Shown here in pieces: positions 23,678 through 37,884 of a stretch of DNA of 64,000 bases. The DNA is taken from the NCBI GenBank assembly GCA_026874595.1, contig CM049312.1, positions 54,999,429 through 55,063,428 on the forward strand, written 5' to 3'. The position numbers and the translations under genes were made by a program. This stretch comes from Sipunculus nudus (taxonomy: Eukaryota > Annelida > Sipuncula > Golfingiida > Sipunculidae). Under the pieces are notes generated by a model. That model ran no database searches. It was not told the origin of the DNA and saw only the letters and a list, made by a program, of their open reading frames with translations. The stretch's first letter is position 1. Every line of letters starts with the position of its first letter.

Positions 23678-24576
23678 GTACAGTACTAGGCATAATACCC
23701 CTTACATAAAAGTTTGAAAAACAGAATGGCTCCTCTTTTTTTGTCATATAATAGGATGTAGAATATGCAGGTTACATAAACATGTAATATAACAGAAATG
23801 AATTTATTTCATTTTAACTGCATTAATACCTTATGGTCAGAAGCGGTCACTCATTACACTGCAACAGAAGTCACGTGGCCCCCGTAAACAACCACAATTA
23901 TGTCCCCGTTTCCTGACCTGAGTATGCGGAATATCATCACATCAATACTTCCTGCAAAAATATATCTGCCCTCTCTCCATTTACAGACTTTATGATTCTG
24001 CCAATGTAAAACTCACATTCAGAAGGATCCCACTCATTGTAATTTGTGCGTGGACTAAGCAAAACATTTATCCATTGCTTTCTGTCGTAGGACCCTTGTT
24101 TCTCTGCCGATCATCTGCACCTCGTTCTCTGGTTCTACATCCACCTCTCCCGTTTTCGTCATGGTTCGAATAAGCCGTGACAACCCGACTCGGTAGGCAA
24201 TCGGATAATTGGACTGGTAAGCCTACTCGAGTCGTGATACAAGTAATGTCGTGGAATGTATTGCAATGGTCTTGCATCAGGTTGCATTCATATTGTGGTA
24301 AACGTCCCATAATCTCAATATTATGCTAAGAATGATTAAATAACACAACAGTATACATGTGAGCTCACAACCCAAACTGAAACACCGTCTCTATGGACAT
24401 GGGTCATTTCCTGTATCGCCTGCAAGCTGCCTGCGTCCTGTAACCCATGCGAGCCATGCTTGTGTTCATGCGGTCAATTAATTCAACAAACATGCCGAGG
24501 GGTTTACCAATGTGCTGGGTAAAAACGGAACTTTTCTCGCTCATGTTTGGTATTATTAGAAAGTACACAAAAAATG

Positions 24577-24767
24577 CTAACGATTAGTCTGGTTTATGTT
24601 GATTGACAGTATACCAGTAGGCCATGAAGCGTTGTCAGAAATGACAAAAATATTTGCATCTTCATAAGGCCTTATAATGCGATCTTCAGACTTAGATGTC
24701 ATGACACTCTGACGCCAGTAATCTGGTCGTAATGCCATTAGGGTCGATATGACGCTAGGTTCCATTC
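24577..24767 (-). repeat. Interspersed repeat R1, duplicated minus copy
   Basis: Counterpart of 6310-6500, with an identical 62-codon translation. Confidence 0.55.
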
Positions 24768-27700
24768 GGTTGCATGATCTTCATATGAGTGGGACGGGGC
24801 TTCTATTTCCATTGGAGGTTAGCTTGTACGTTTGGGACATTCCTAGCCCATAACTTTCGTGCTCTCTCCTTGCGCTTCGGTTCCCTCCGCTGAGAGAGCC
24901 CTAGTACGAGGTGTTTGAAAACTGGAGACATGCCACTGGACAATATAACAATAATCTCCCAGTTAAAAATGTGTCATATATAAGAATACAGACATATTTG
25001 TATCATATGGCAACACAACATACCACTTTAAAATCGTCATGTCCATTAAACAGTTGAATCAGGTAGGTCTGGATCTCAAGCGGTAAAAACAAGCATGTCT
25101 TGAAGGGATTTCCTTGGGGTTCCCCAACATAAAACGTCATTACCCGTTTTCAACCTCCAGCGCAGAGTCAAGATATGTTGTGTTTATCCTTAGCATGCAT
25201 GATAAATTTCTGTACGGAGAATGGAATGGATACATACGTCGCATTATAACATGCAGTTAGGACATTCCCAGTGGTGACCACAACAGATTTGTCCGAAAGT
25301 GAATTGTCTACAACACATCGCGGCGATGTCACCTGGCGAGACACTGGGATATTACCGCTATTTCTCTGTACGATTTAACTGGACCTCTAACACTGCCCCC
25401 CCGTTTTGTGTGTTTTTTTTTACTTGATCATAGACCGGCCCTGCGCCAGGGTGTGTCTGATTGAGCACACCTGTCACCACGGGTTGATCAGAGCTGTACT
25501 GTAACAACTGCTCTCTCAAGAACGTGATACTGCCAGTGATAGAGCTCTGGCCTTTAATATTATAAAGTCAATCTCAGCTTTAAAGTGTCGCATTGAATTT
25601 TTAATTATTTTGAATGAATCATGTAGCGATTACTGTGTTTTATCCTAGGCAGTTTTGAATTCAGTAAAGTTTTCGTGTGTGATTACTTGATTTCTCTTAA
25701 GAGCCGCCATGTCGTTCTGAAAAGTGCCAACTGTGCCCTTACACTTAGCCACTTCTTAGCGTAAACCCTCAATTTCCTGCCATATGGTAGAGGTTATGTT
25801 TGACAATAGAAAGTGAATCTTCTTTAATTCCCCTTTAACAGATTCATAACGTGATAAAATATATGAAAATCGTGTGTCACGAGATCTCTGCAGTTCAAAT
25901 AATAATCATTACAGATAGTGGATCGCTTATCAAAGCGGTGATGTCACTTACATTAAGTGCTAAATGGTCGTACACGAGGGGTGGCTGGGTCGCATGTTGG
26001 GTTCAGATTTGGATCAGATTGTTTACTGTTTGAATATCCACTTACCACATCTGTTATAATTTCCGCATAATTTCCGAATATGATGTCAACAGGGATATAA
26101 CAATCCCCTGCCAACTTTCGGGCGTGAGCTTGGGGGTTGTGTCTTGTGACATTTCTTTTAATAGGACTGCCAACAGGAAAATTTGGTTGACCCTGAACAC
26201 TATAGAATAGAACATTCCTGACGTTTTCAAGATCGACTCCACCATGATGGATGGCTGATGGACACTGATCGAGGAACTCTTCTTTGGGTAAAATTACTAG
26301 TGGGTATAGAGTTTCCTTGATCTATCCTGGCAGGCTAATACCTGCTTCTATATTTTCACTGACGTGAATAGGATGTTTTACAACGCTCAGCGTCTCATCA
26401 ATAATGTCACTAGTTCTCAATCAGCTGATATCAAGACCTTCCGCAGAGTACAATGTTAAGACTATTTTCCGATACGTAGTTTAACAGGGGATAAATACAG
26501 AGTTGCGGCAAGCTGAAACAACTTACATGACTTTTCGGTGATGGCCATTTTGGCCGATTTTCAGTCAGTAAAATCCGAGTGTGCAAGGTCCCGTTGTATA
26601 ATCCTCAGACAGCGCGCAATTTGAAAATTTGTTTTGATTGATTGGTTGATTTTATTTAGGTAGTCAGATATATGCATTTCAAGTAAAATCATAAAAAATA
26701 TACAGTATCTTGCCATAACCAAGGAAAACACTAAAATGTTAAAAACACAAAGTTATACCCATTACTCCATAGTGGTCCTTGTGATCAAGATTTATACATG
26801 AAACAACGGCAAGCAGGAATACCTGATATATAATCTAAATTACAAGTTATAGTATAAGAAGTGGATGTGAAAAATAAATTAAGACTACAAATAATAAATC
26901 ATTGCTACATTATAAGTAACAGTGTGTGTACAGGACTGATCATATAAAGTATATCTGAATAATACAGAACATCATAGAATACACAAATGACTTGGTCATA
27001 ACTAGGCAAAAATATTAGAAAAAGGTATCAGAAAAAGTCATTAAAATGATTGTAAAAATGTAGTAAAGTTAAATTACTATAAACCAAAATGGCATATCAC
27101 ACACTATTTTCTAAGTGTGACTAGACAAAGGCACCTAGAGTAATATTCCTAAAATATTATGTAAAAGTGGCCAGAGATTGTAAAGCTATAAAAAATGAAC
27201 ATTATATGGTACACAATTCAAATAAGTGGCAAATGTACATGGCCTATTTAAGACTTTGTCTATTGATAAACTCAATAAAAAGCACTATAATGGTAGTAAA
27301 TAAACTTAAAAAGTATATGTCATGGTCAAAATTAAGTGAATGTAAAGGTGTCTAGTAGAAGAAAATCCTTTTATATGGCATCTACGTGCATGAAAAAAAA
27401 TATCTAAAAAATATAATAGTAGCCTGAGTGGCCATTGTGGCCTATCAATATGAGCGATATTAGGCGTTCTAGGAAAGAACACAAATAAGTCGGGGTTTCC
27501 GGCTTTCCAAGTAGACTAAAGCACACCAGTTGGTTGAGTGTCCACCTATCAATGGATTTCAAGGTATTTTGGTGATTTTTAACCCTAGGAGCCTAAAACA
27601 TCACGTCTGCAACCCACGTGATCTTGTTCGATCAAGGACTGATTAACGATCAAATTCTTTAATAGAAGGTACTCTTTCACAATGGGCCATATTTAGTTAA

Positions 27701-28691
27701 TGTTAATTAATTAAATTTGATACCGAAACTGGTGAACATAGCCGCTAGCGCAACCCTGTATCTGTATAAGAAAAACAGTGCTGCTGTCAATACCGAAACC
27801 ATAAATTGCCGTAGAACGTGGTATGGTGTTTTCCTAAGAATTTTAGTGTGAAAAACTGAATACGGTTCCTTCTTTCATCCTTATGGAAGAATCACGTCAG
27901 GTTCCTGTGTGACATTAAAACACGGTGTATGGGATTAATTATATAGGATTGTTAATTGTTCATAAGATACATCTGATTCTTTCTACCTTCACTTCTGTCT
28001 CCCCTCTTTCCTCTTTCATTTCAGGTCTATAATGTCTTTGTCTTAAAGTTTTATTTATAATTAATTAATTAATAGTACACCGTGGGATCATATCAGGTGT
28101 TACAAATAACACTCTATAATATAAAAGTTATCCCTTTTTGAATATTTTATATTGAATGAATGAATACCTTTTATCTATATGTAGCAGTATGAGATTTCGT
28201 CATAGCCTTAAGCTATCATTTTTAAGGGGTTTATTTACGGTCAGAATTCATGGAGTCCCTACGGTTTTCCTTATAAGGAAAAGCTGATCCGGGTCTCGTT
28301 GCTCGAAACCAGGTCTCTCTGCGACGATGTAGATTCTTGCGAATTTGGCGGAAGATAAGAAGAGATAACTTCTGGCTTGTGCCTTCATGGGTAGAGGTGT
28401 TTGGCCGTCAGCTATGCATCTGTGATCTGCTGTGTCGAGAAGCAGTTAGAGCTTTCTTGGGGATAATTCTGTATCTTGTGGTCACCAGCTTGGCATCTTA
28501 TTGACGAGTTCAACATGGACTTGTTGTGTCTTCATTTCGGTGTTGATGTTCATTCCTGTTATGTAGTACTGGATTCATAAGCCATTCCAACCACGGTGTC
28601 GGCCACCTTTTCTTTTTTAACCTGCACTGTTAACCTGTATCTTTAACCTTGACCGTAACCTTGTGCTTCTGCCCTTGATGTACATGTTAAC
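24768..28691. other. Gene-poor region, copy 2
   Basis: Counterpart of 6501-10424; no gene supported. A few substitutions separate it from copy 1, for example around 25921 and 26759-26772. Confidence 0.3.
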
Positions 28692-28792
28692 AGTGAAATG
28701 TATTCATACAGGACTCTAATAAACAAGTATGACACTCAGCACTGCTGTACTTCATTTTTCTGATCTACGAAACACCGTAGCATGACACAGTT

Positions 28793-28810
28793 TGGTGTCA
28801 GAGGTGGGAT
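28793..28810 (+). promoter_or_regulatory. Primer-binding site of gypsy B, copy 2
   Basis: TGGTGTCAGAGGTGGGAT, identical to copy 1; tRNA-Leu type. Confidence 0.6.
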
Positions 28811-30671
28811 GTATTGAGCTGCGAATTGATACTTTGTGAATTATGGGTGATAAAAGTTGGCCGTCTTCTATGTAAGATAAAGCGGATTGGTGGTTCAGTC
28901 ATCTGATGGGGATGTTCTATCTGGTTACGTTATAATTCAGAGGAGATCATTCACTGATATAAAACAAGACTGTTTACGATAGCCAAGTGTTGGTTGTTGA
29001 TGTGGTTGTATTATCTTTAGAGAATTTTTAATGTCTTCAACTTGCATGTATTGTTTTCATAGAATTTTGAATATGTGAATCTTGCATGTATTTTCATAGA
29101 ATTTTGAATACGTACATGGCACATTCCTTTTACACAGCTTTTGTGGCTTGTTGAGACTAGAGTAATGAACGATATTTAGTTTCATGTTATAGCTTTATTT
29201 AACATTCAGCAGAGTATTATTATGTCACATGTAAAGCAGAGCGATACTCTTGTCATGTATTAATTTAAAATAAGACATTTTTTCAGCTGAGTAATTATGG
29301 TATTTTTATGTCACATGTAAAACAGAGCGAAACCCTTGTCGTGTATTGGTTTAAAACAAAACATTCCAGCTGATTTTTACTTATGACATATATTGGTTTC
29401 AAAATAGAACCACTTTTCAGCTGAATAGCATTTTATTGCATATATTTGTTTAAATCAAAGTCACTTGTCAGCTGATTAGTATAACCTCCCTTGAAATGGT
29501 TCAAAACATAAATTGTTGTCAGCTGAGAAGTATTATATCCGGATAAAGCTGAGCAATATTTTTTTATCACGTTTTGTTCGAGGAGATAAGTCCAGCAATA
29601 TTCCATTCCATGTATCTCTGGGAAAAAAACAGACTATTCAGCCGGGTTAAATTGTATCATGGGGATCAGTTGTGAGTAGATTCTCAGTTAAGCTTTATTG
29701 TAGCAACTGTAATTTTGAAAAAAAAAAACCAGTTGTAGCTTAGCTATATCATGACCATCAGAAGTGTATGACTTTTCAGTCGAACTCAATTATAGTACAT
29801 GTATAGCACATTTTCTTGTTGAAAAACAAGTGATTCTGCTGAGTGATACTGTATCCAATTCCAGGTGTATTATATTGAAGAGAGTTTAAACTTAGTTGTG
29901 TTCTGTCATAACTATTAATTGTGAATGTTGTGTAAACAGTAATGTCACATTGCATGTATTTGTTGACAAAAATTTTCAGCTGAGGTTTATTGTATCATAA
30001 GCATCAGCGTTGACTGACTCGTCCATGAGTAGTAGGGTCACAGAAGTATTTCCTGCTGTGTATGATTGTACCATATGTATTGGAGTGGAGTTCGATCAAT
30101 TATTTTTATTCTATGTAAAGATAGTATATACAGCTTTAAGAGTTCTGCTGATCATTATAAGACTTCGTACACATAGTGAGATAGGAGAGGTTGTCAAGTA
30201 CTTTAGACTGGTTAAATATTGTCAGGTTTGACAGTTCTGTGGAGTGCTGGTACCAGTCGATGGAATCACTGTTTTTTGGTGTTGTTTATATTTTGAATAT
30301 TAGGGTAAACCTAAAACTGTCAGGCATTGTGAGATTGATAAATACTCCATTATCTGTCAAAGGGAAACGAAGGACACAACTTTTCATATTATTGTCTTTC
30401 ATATTTATATTTCTTAATGTGGAACACTGCTGTATTTTATGACCCAAGTGCTTTTGAGTGACTTGTTGTTGTCACTTTTGATATTTTGTTGATTGGATGC
30501 TGCAATCAGAGATATTCGGTGTGTTTTTCTAGCTGTTTGTCGTGGTTGATCACTGTAGTAACTGATAAGGATTTCCTAACTGATGCATTTTTCAGTTACT
30601 GTTCGGTATTCCTGGGTCGTCAGTTTTCCTAGGAATTTTATTGAATTTTGACAGTTGGAATAGTAAGAGTC

Positions 30672-31647
30672 ATGTCAGACGCAAAGATTTTGGAATTAGA
30701 GGAACGTCTTAAGGCTATGGAGGCCAGTAAAGCGCCACACAGCAGGGTTTTATATACTTAGCGGAAAGTGAGCAAGATTTGAGGTGATTGTGATGAATTA
30801 GAGGATTGGATAACTGAGGCTCGTGCTGCAATTCAGGCACAAGGTTTGGACGATGATACTGCGATGAATTTTCTTCTTGCAAATTTTAAAGGCTCGGCAA
30901 GGAGAGAAGTCATGTTTGTGTCAGAGGAGAAACGTCAAACGGCGGAACAGATATTCACAATATTGAAAGAAACTTTTGAGAGAAAATATCTGCGTCCCAA
31001 ATACTTGAAATATTCTACCACCGAGAACAACGCCCAAGAGAAAGCCTGCGAGATTTCTCATATGTGCTAAGGTGCATAATGGAATAGGCCAAAAAGAGAC
31101 AGAAATTGCGTTGCTAATAAAGATAAGATATATCAGGGATAGATTCGCCGAGCATGTACGAGATACAGATTAGCGGAAGGACTCATTCAACCTAAATATG
31201 ACAGAAAGGCTATAACCTTTCAGGAGCTACGTGATGAGGCCATTCGGTGAACTGAGGAAGGCATTAACCCACGTATACACAAGAAATGAAATTTGCCTGC
31301 AGGTTCTCTCAGGAACAAAAGTCAAGCGGCCCCACAGAGGAGCGACTTGCTTAGATTGTTGAAGAGCAAGCAAGCCTGATTAAGCAGCAACAGGTTCAAG
31401 AACAGTTACTAAGTCAACAGCAGGATTTGATGGAGATGTTGGCTAAGAAACCAGAAAAACCTTTTTGTAGTTTTGAGCTTCCATACGTAATCGGGAAACC
31501 TAGCAACTAAAGGTAAACAGGCATATGGCAGAAAACCATCAAAGAGAACCCCCCTGGAGAGCATTCAGTGTTATAGTTGTCACCAATATGGGCATGTTGC
31601 TAGGGAATGTCATTTCGTCTCACAGGATTTCCCCCAGCAAGTTACAG
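30672..31647 (+). pseudogene. gag: Gypsy B gag, copy 2
   Basis: Counterpart of 12406-13386, with the same capsid block (30846-31070) and CCHC knuckle (about 31570-31611). It has lost five bases near 31503 (GCAACTAAAGG directly after CCTA), which shifts the frame just before the knuckle relative to copy 1. Confidence 0.7.
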
Positions 31648-31660
31648 TTACAATACCCCC

Positions 31661-32131
31661 AACACTCCGTAACTGTTTTCGGTTCGCTTGTCATATCCGT
31701 CAAGTTATACAATGTCGCCACCCTGTTCTGGGTGCCACCAGGTCTAGCGCCAGATAGGCCCTCTGACATTATGGCCAGATCACTAGCTTGCCAGAGTGCC
31801 TGGACATCTAACTCTAACCAGGATATCATTATAAGGCCCCATGAGGATGCAAATATTTTCGTCATTTTTGACAACGCCTCATTGCTTACAAGTATCGTGT
31901 CACTTCAAATAAACCCACTAGACCTTTTAATAAGTTTCTTATCTCTCCAACGACACCTACCATATGTGTGAAATATTTCGTTATAACCCAATATATTCAT
32001 ATATTGTTCTGCATGTGTGGAAGATTTCTGGCTGCGGTCTGCCTGCTGACCATATGCGGAGATACGGTTATAAAGCGTGGAGTGGACTTGCAGGGCGGTT
32101 CTCAATTTGGCTTGTGTCACGAATCAGTAGG
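31661..32131 (+). repeat. Repeat R1 insertion, copy 2
   Basis: Counterpart of 13400-13870, with the same IIRPHEDANIFVIFDNAS reading near 31825-31880. Confidence 0.5.
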
Positions 32132-32343
32132 GGGTCCTAACTGAGTCGTGTTTGTCACGGCTACACCAGGTCTAATACAAGAATATACCCAGAGCGCGCC
32201 TCAGTTCAATGTAAATCGGCTTTCTGGGGTCAACCCTGCTTGTCCACCGCCAGGAGGAAACACCAATATTGGGAAAGAGCTCAATCGGACGGACTTGCAA
32301 AACAGATCATGGAAAGACCATAGGAAACAGGCCAGTAGTTACA

Positions 32344-33111
32344 GTTAAGGTGGCAGGTGTTTCGGTTAAGTATCTTGTTGATTCTGAATAAAAAAATTCT
32401 ACTGTAACGACTGTTTCTTTGAGGACCATTTAAAACACTCACCAAGTGGAATCGGTTAAGTAGGAACAGTGGATTGGTTGAGCTTAAAGGCGGCAATTGG
32501 TTTAGAAGTTCTGTACACGGGGCTGATAGTCACAGATGTGGAAGTCGAAGGTGAAAGTGTCCAAGACGTTGGAATATTGGTCGTCAAGGACACGCCACAT
32601 ACAAAGGAGAAACGCACTGCCTTGCCCGAGGTGCTGGGAACAAATATTATGAACAAGCTCATCAACTTCAAGGTCAATATGAATGCGAATCAGGACAGAG
32701 TTGATGTCGAACAGGCTCCAAAGTCTGGTTTTGTTCATATCGTGGGGATCAACGAGATTATGATCCCACCAGAATCTATACTGGAAGTTAAAGGAAGGAG
32801 TCTCCTAAGGAATAGAATTTCGTTAGTTGAGCCATTGGAGACATCACTTCCGGGCGCTTTAAAAGTAAGTCCCATCTACATGTGATGACGCCAGAAAAAG
32901 GGTATTTTACCCTGCCGTTGAGCAATTTTGGTCAAAGTACTGTGAAAATAAGGCCTGGTACTCGGATTGGACGGTTGGAAGAACCAATACATGTAAAGGA
33001 GTTTCCTCAAGGTAAAGTAGAGTTGCAAGCCAATGAAATTTTGATATCACATTTTTGTGAATCTGAAAATAGAGAAAATCTGCCGGAGGGAATTAAACTT
33101 CCACAGGTCTA
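32344..33111 (+). pseudogene. Gypsy B protease and linker, copy 2
   Basis: Counterpart of 14083-14850; the 138-codon frame is at 32469-32885 and the 76-codon linker at 32882-33112, which has one Gln to Pro change (EEPIHV). Confidence 0.65.
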
Positions 33112-33130
33112 GAAAAGGTAAAAATTTCGG

Positions 33131-34612
33131 AAATTTAAGGAAGTTATAACAGAATACAGAGGTGTATTTGTGGAGGATACATAGACACTAGAGTGGACCA
33201 CAGTTGTGCTACATCGTATTAAGACTACGGATGAGATACCTATAGTTCAAACACACGGAAGGATACCCCCTCATTTATGGGAGGAAGTCAAAGAACACTT
33301 GAGAGCTGGGTCTGAAAGGCATCATTAGATGCTCTCACTATGCATCACCAATTGTACTGGTACATTAGAATAACGGACGAATGATATCTGTGTGGATTAC
33401 AGGTTACTAAACCGAAAGATTCCTAGAGATACCACACCTCTCCCAAGAAATAACGAATCCCTTTGAGGTACTAGCAAACTCACGACTTTTCAAAACCTTA
33501 GACCCCGCAGCTGCTTACAACCAAAAAGAGGTGCTAGAGGAGGACCGCCACAAAACGGCATTTACAACGCCTTTTTGGTTGCTGGAGTACAACAGAATGC
33601 CCATTTGGTTTGTCAAACTCTCCCGCCACCAATATGAGGCAAATTAATACGGTTTTCAGGGACGATATTCTCCATACGATTCTCATCTTTTTGGATGACA
33701 TAATCATTTTCATTCGTACAGAGGAAGAACACATTGTTCGCTTGAGAAATGTTTTTGCCAAATTTGAGAAGCATGGGCTGAATTTTCAAACAGACAAGTG
33801 TACCTTTTAAGGAAAAATGTCGTTTCCAAGGAAGAGGTCAGTAGAGATCCTGAAAGATAAGACCAGTCAGATTGGGTCAGGCCAAAAACGCTTCAGGAGA
33901 TTCGCCGCTTTTTAGGATTTGTGATGTACTACGCCCGCTTTGTGAACAACTTTGCTCACAAGGCTGTCCCCTTGCATAAGCTAGTTGCAGCAGCAGTAGA
34001 CAGTAGTAAGTCTCGCCGTCAGAACCGGAGGATAAACATAGAAGAATTATAGGAAAGAAACATAAGCGATCCTTTAAAGACATAAAAGAGAGTTTTACCA
34101 CTGGCGTATTATTGGCTTACCCGGATTTTACGAAATGGTTCATACTAGAAGTGGATGTATGACATCAGGGTTTAGAAGCCATACTAAGCCAGGAGCAGCA
34201 TGATGGGCGCAAAATAGTTGCAAACGCTAGCCGTGGACTCAGGAAGGCGGAACTCAACATTGAAAACCATAGCACCAGGAAATTGGAGCTGTTGGCACTC
34301 CAATGGGGCATTGAGAAATTCGCTGATTATTTGCAAGGAGCTCACTTCGAGGTCTGGACTGGCAACAATCCGTAGGCCTTCCTCCAGCAGAAGAGTAGGC
34401 GTACCGCTGTAGAGCAGAGGTTGGTGTCAGCGCTACCTGCTTTTGAATTTACTATAAGGTGTAGAGCAGGAAAACCAAACCGACATATTGATGAACTGCC
34501 ACATCAGGAGGAGAGACCGTTAGATGTCCAAGTAGACACGGGATCAGAGACTTGTGCATTTCTCTGCCAGACAACAGCTCTCTCGCCCGAAATTTTAAGC
34601 CCGGGTATATAA
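33131..34612 (+). pseudogene. Gypsy B RT and RNase H, copy 2
   Basis: Counterpart of 14870-16351. The catalytic box FLDDIIIFIRTEEEH is at about 33689-33731; RNase H fragments KLELLALQWGIEKFADYL and WTGNNP follow at about 34279-34375. Same stops as copy 1, with rare substitutions. Confidence 0.7.
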
Positions 34613-34831
34613 CAAATGGAGGGAGCAGGGGTAATGGATGAAGCTACTCCATGGCAAAACTAAGTGAGTCAACTCCAGGACAATGACCCGGAGATTGGTC
34701 TAGTAAAGAGAATGTGGATTAAGAAACAGAAGATATTCTCTAACCAGAGAAAGAAGCTTACCAGGCATCAGCAAGCTTTATTTAAGCAGTAGGACAGGTT
34801 AGAGGAGGGATATGGAATCCTTTACAGAAGA

Positions 34832-35748
34832 GTGAGAGATCCTAGTGCGGGCGAACACAGGCAGATAATATTGCCAGATATCCTGAAGGAAGAAGTCATG
34901 AAGGGTCTCCATGACCTACATGGCCATCAGGGCCGTGGCCGTACAGAAATCTTAATTAGATCCAGATACTACTGGCCAGGTTTACACAATGATGTGGTAC
35001 AGCACTTGCAGAGGTGCAACAGATGTGCCATTTCTGAGCAACAGAGGGTTAGAACACCTGTGGGGAAGTTGCTAGCCAGCCAGCCATTAAAAGTTGTCGC
35101 CATCGATTACACGCAGATCAAGAATTTATGTGAAGGCAAGGAGAACATTTGGTCTTGACTTTCGTGTTCACAAAGTGTACAGTGACAATGATCACTAGTG
35201 ATTAGAAAGCCTCAACTGTAGCAAAAGTACTCGTTGGGGAGTCGTTTAGGAGATTCGGTCCAACCTTAAGAATTCACTCGAGTGATCTCGAGGCCAAAAG
35301 TGTGCAAGAGATATGCAAGTATTACGGGGTTAAAAGGTCACATTCCACACCCTACCATCCTCATGTAAACGCCCAGGCTAAGCGTTTCAACCGATATCTG
35401 CATGACTTTCTGAGGAAACTTCCACCAGATAAAAAGAAGCATCGGCAAGAATACTTAGGACGCGTTACATTTGCATATAACACGACCCACCATGCGAGCA
35501 TGGGGTACACGCCGTATTTTCTGCTCTATGGAAGAGAGGCACACCTGCCCATAGATATAAAGCTAGGGATCAGTACTCCCGAAATACCAGAGGACATGCA
35601 TAATTGGGTCGTAAACCACATGGACAAAATGAAGGTGGCCTATAAGCATGTGCAACAAAGACTGCAAGTGGCAGCGGCTACGCGCAAGGATATATATGAT
35701 CAAAAGGCTAGACCAGCCCCACTTGAAGTAGGAACTCTAGTACCGTGA
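34832..35748 (+). pseudogene. Gypsy B integrase, copy 2
   Basis: Counterpart of 16571-17487, with HHCC domain, first Asp (IDYTQ) and the same Glu to Lys change (AKRFNR). Small differences: DPSAGEH for DPGAGEH near 34840 and EICKYY for AICKYY near 35306. Confidence 0.85.
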
Positions 35749-35888
35749 CGTCGTTATGGCAGCCAAGGTCATCCAAACTCATACCAGTGAGTTGTATTCA
35801 CCCAGGATTCTAATAAACAAGTATGACACTCAGCACTGATGTACTTCATCTTCATGTACTACGGGAAGATAAATGATAATTAATTGTT

Positions 35889-35994
35889 AGTGTTTCTGAC
35901 ACTTAAAAATAGTAATAATGATTATATTATTATCAATATCATCACCATCATTATATTATTAATAATAATAATAATAATATTACCAATTATAGTA

Positions 35995-36054
<60 letters not shown>

Positions 36055-36271
36055 TGGCAATACTAACAACAGCAAGACAGCGAAATGTATGCAATCAACA
36101 GATACACTGCATTATAATATTAGAAAATGCTGTGAGAGTCTGTGCTTAATTAATTCACAATCAACACAGCCAGTTAAACTTTGTTTATTTCATAAACGGA
36201 AAGATGACAATTTCTCAACAGTCCCTGTGTTGTAACAATCTGAATGATTGTTTTGTATATAACGATGCAGA

Positions 36272-36319
<48 letters not shown>

Positions 36320-36745
36320 TGGTGGGGGGATGGTGGCTTTCAATTCCTACAAAATGAAGATTACATAAGAAAAAAATATGCAAGATTACCGATTTTAGAA
36401 CAATCATTGGTTAAAGTGTCTATGACACTTAAAATATAGTAATAATGATAATATTATTATCAATACCATCACAATCATTATATTATTAATAATAATAATA
36501 TTACCAATTACAATAATAATATTAATAATTATTATTATAATAATAGTAATAACAATTATAAAATGGCAATACTAACAACAGCAAGACAGCGAAATGTATG
36601 CAATCAACAGGTAAATTGCATAATAATATTAGAAAATACATGAGTCTGTGCTTTATTAATTCACAATCAACACAGCCAGTTAAACTTTGTTTATTTCAGA
36701 AATGCAAAGATGACAATTACACAACAGTCCCTGTGTTGTAACAAA
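35889..36745 (+). repeat. Direct repeat pair flanking (GA)n, copy 2
   Basis: Counterpart of 17628-18482, with repeat halves at about 35889-36231 and 36414-36745 and (GA)n at 36274-36316. The GA array is shorter and the first AAT array longer than in copy 1. Confidence 0.75.
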
Positions 36746-36997
36746 TATATAATATGCCCAACACAGTAAAATCTGAAAATATTCGTTTTCATTTACAATT
36801 GTATCATCATGATCTGCACCAAACAAAAAATAATTATCAAATGTTTCTGTCATATATCAGCCCTGGGTTTCTGCCGTTGTGGTCTGTCGGTCATGACGAC
36901 TTCCGGCGGCCGTGTATGTTCAGTTAATGTCTGTAATTCAACCGTGTGTCTGACTCTTTCTTTGCAACCATCCTGCCCCATCCGGATATAACAACTG

Positions 36998-37883
36998 GTG
37001 TCAATGATGGGATCGTTTGGTGTACGAATTGTTATCGACGATGGGGAGGATTGGGAGGATTTCTGTGATCGTCTTGGATCAAACAATATTACGGATGGAA
37101 ACCAGATATCTTCATCACGGCATGTTGCGCTCGGAAAAACTGATTTAGGATTTATTGAAACCGGAAACCCGAGGGGAAAGTCATATGCGCAACTTGTGGA
37201 CCTAGTCAAGAGGCATAAGAATCCAGATCCAGGTGTCATCGTAAGAAGATTTAAATTTAACAGCTGTATAAGGAGTCAGCATGAAAGCATATCAAGCTTT
37301 GTTGCTAGTTTAAGGAACCTGGCGGTTCATTGCCGATACGGAACCGTACTCGATGACATTTTAAGAGACAGGTTTGTTATAGGGACAAATCATGACAATA
37401 TACAGAAAGCACTGTTATCTAAACCTGAGTTGACATTTAAAGTGCCAGTGGAAACTGCACATGCCGCAATTACCGCGGAGGGAAACGTCGAACAAATGAG
37501 GCCTAGTTTGTCTCTGGCCGAGCTGTCGGGTGTACACAAGGCCGTTGATGGCGCGATGGACTTGTTACCAGAAACCATAGACCAAAAATGGATAAACATG
37601 ACAATAAACATGATAATAAACATGATAATAAACATGATAATAAACATGAGAGACAGACGTTTCGTGGGGCATGTTACTGATGTGGTGGCTCAAACAAAGC
37701 CCATGAGTGTCGTCACAAAGAAACAAAATGCCATGCATGTGGTAAAATTTGCCACTGGAAACGTGTTTGCAGAAAATCAGATCATGCAAATGTTGTTTAT
37801 ACTGATAGTGCTAGTAATATGGCCTCCAGTGAAGATTTGTGACTCCAGTGACTTTATTGATAGAGATGAACTCAGGCTTATGG
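36998..37883 (+). pseudogene. gag: Ty3/gypsy element A gag, copy 2
   Basis: Same 311-codon open frame as at 18735, with an identical translation, the same 12-bp IINM repeat (about 37591-37649) and the same frameshifted zinc knuckles (about 37672-37773). Here the downstream polymerase region is continuous, so this is the better-preserved copy of element A. Confidence 0.8.
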
Positions 37884-37884
37884 T

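Larger units (their letters stand above)
28692..35864 (+). mobile_element. Ty3/gypsy element B relic, copy 2
   Basis: Duplicated copy of 10425-17603: LTR end to about 28789, primer-binding site at 28793-28810, repetitive leader to 30671, gag, R1 insertion, protease, RT, RNase H, integrase and LTR remnant (35785-35864). Stops and frameshifts match those of copy 1. Confidence 0.85.
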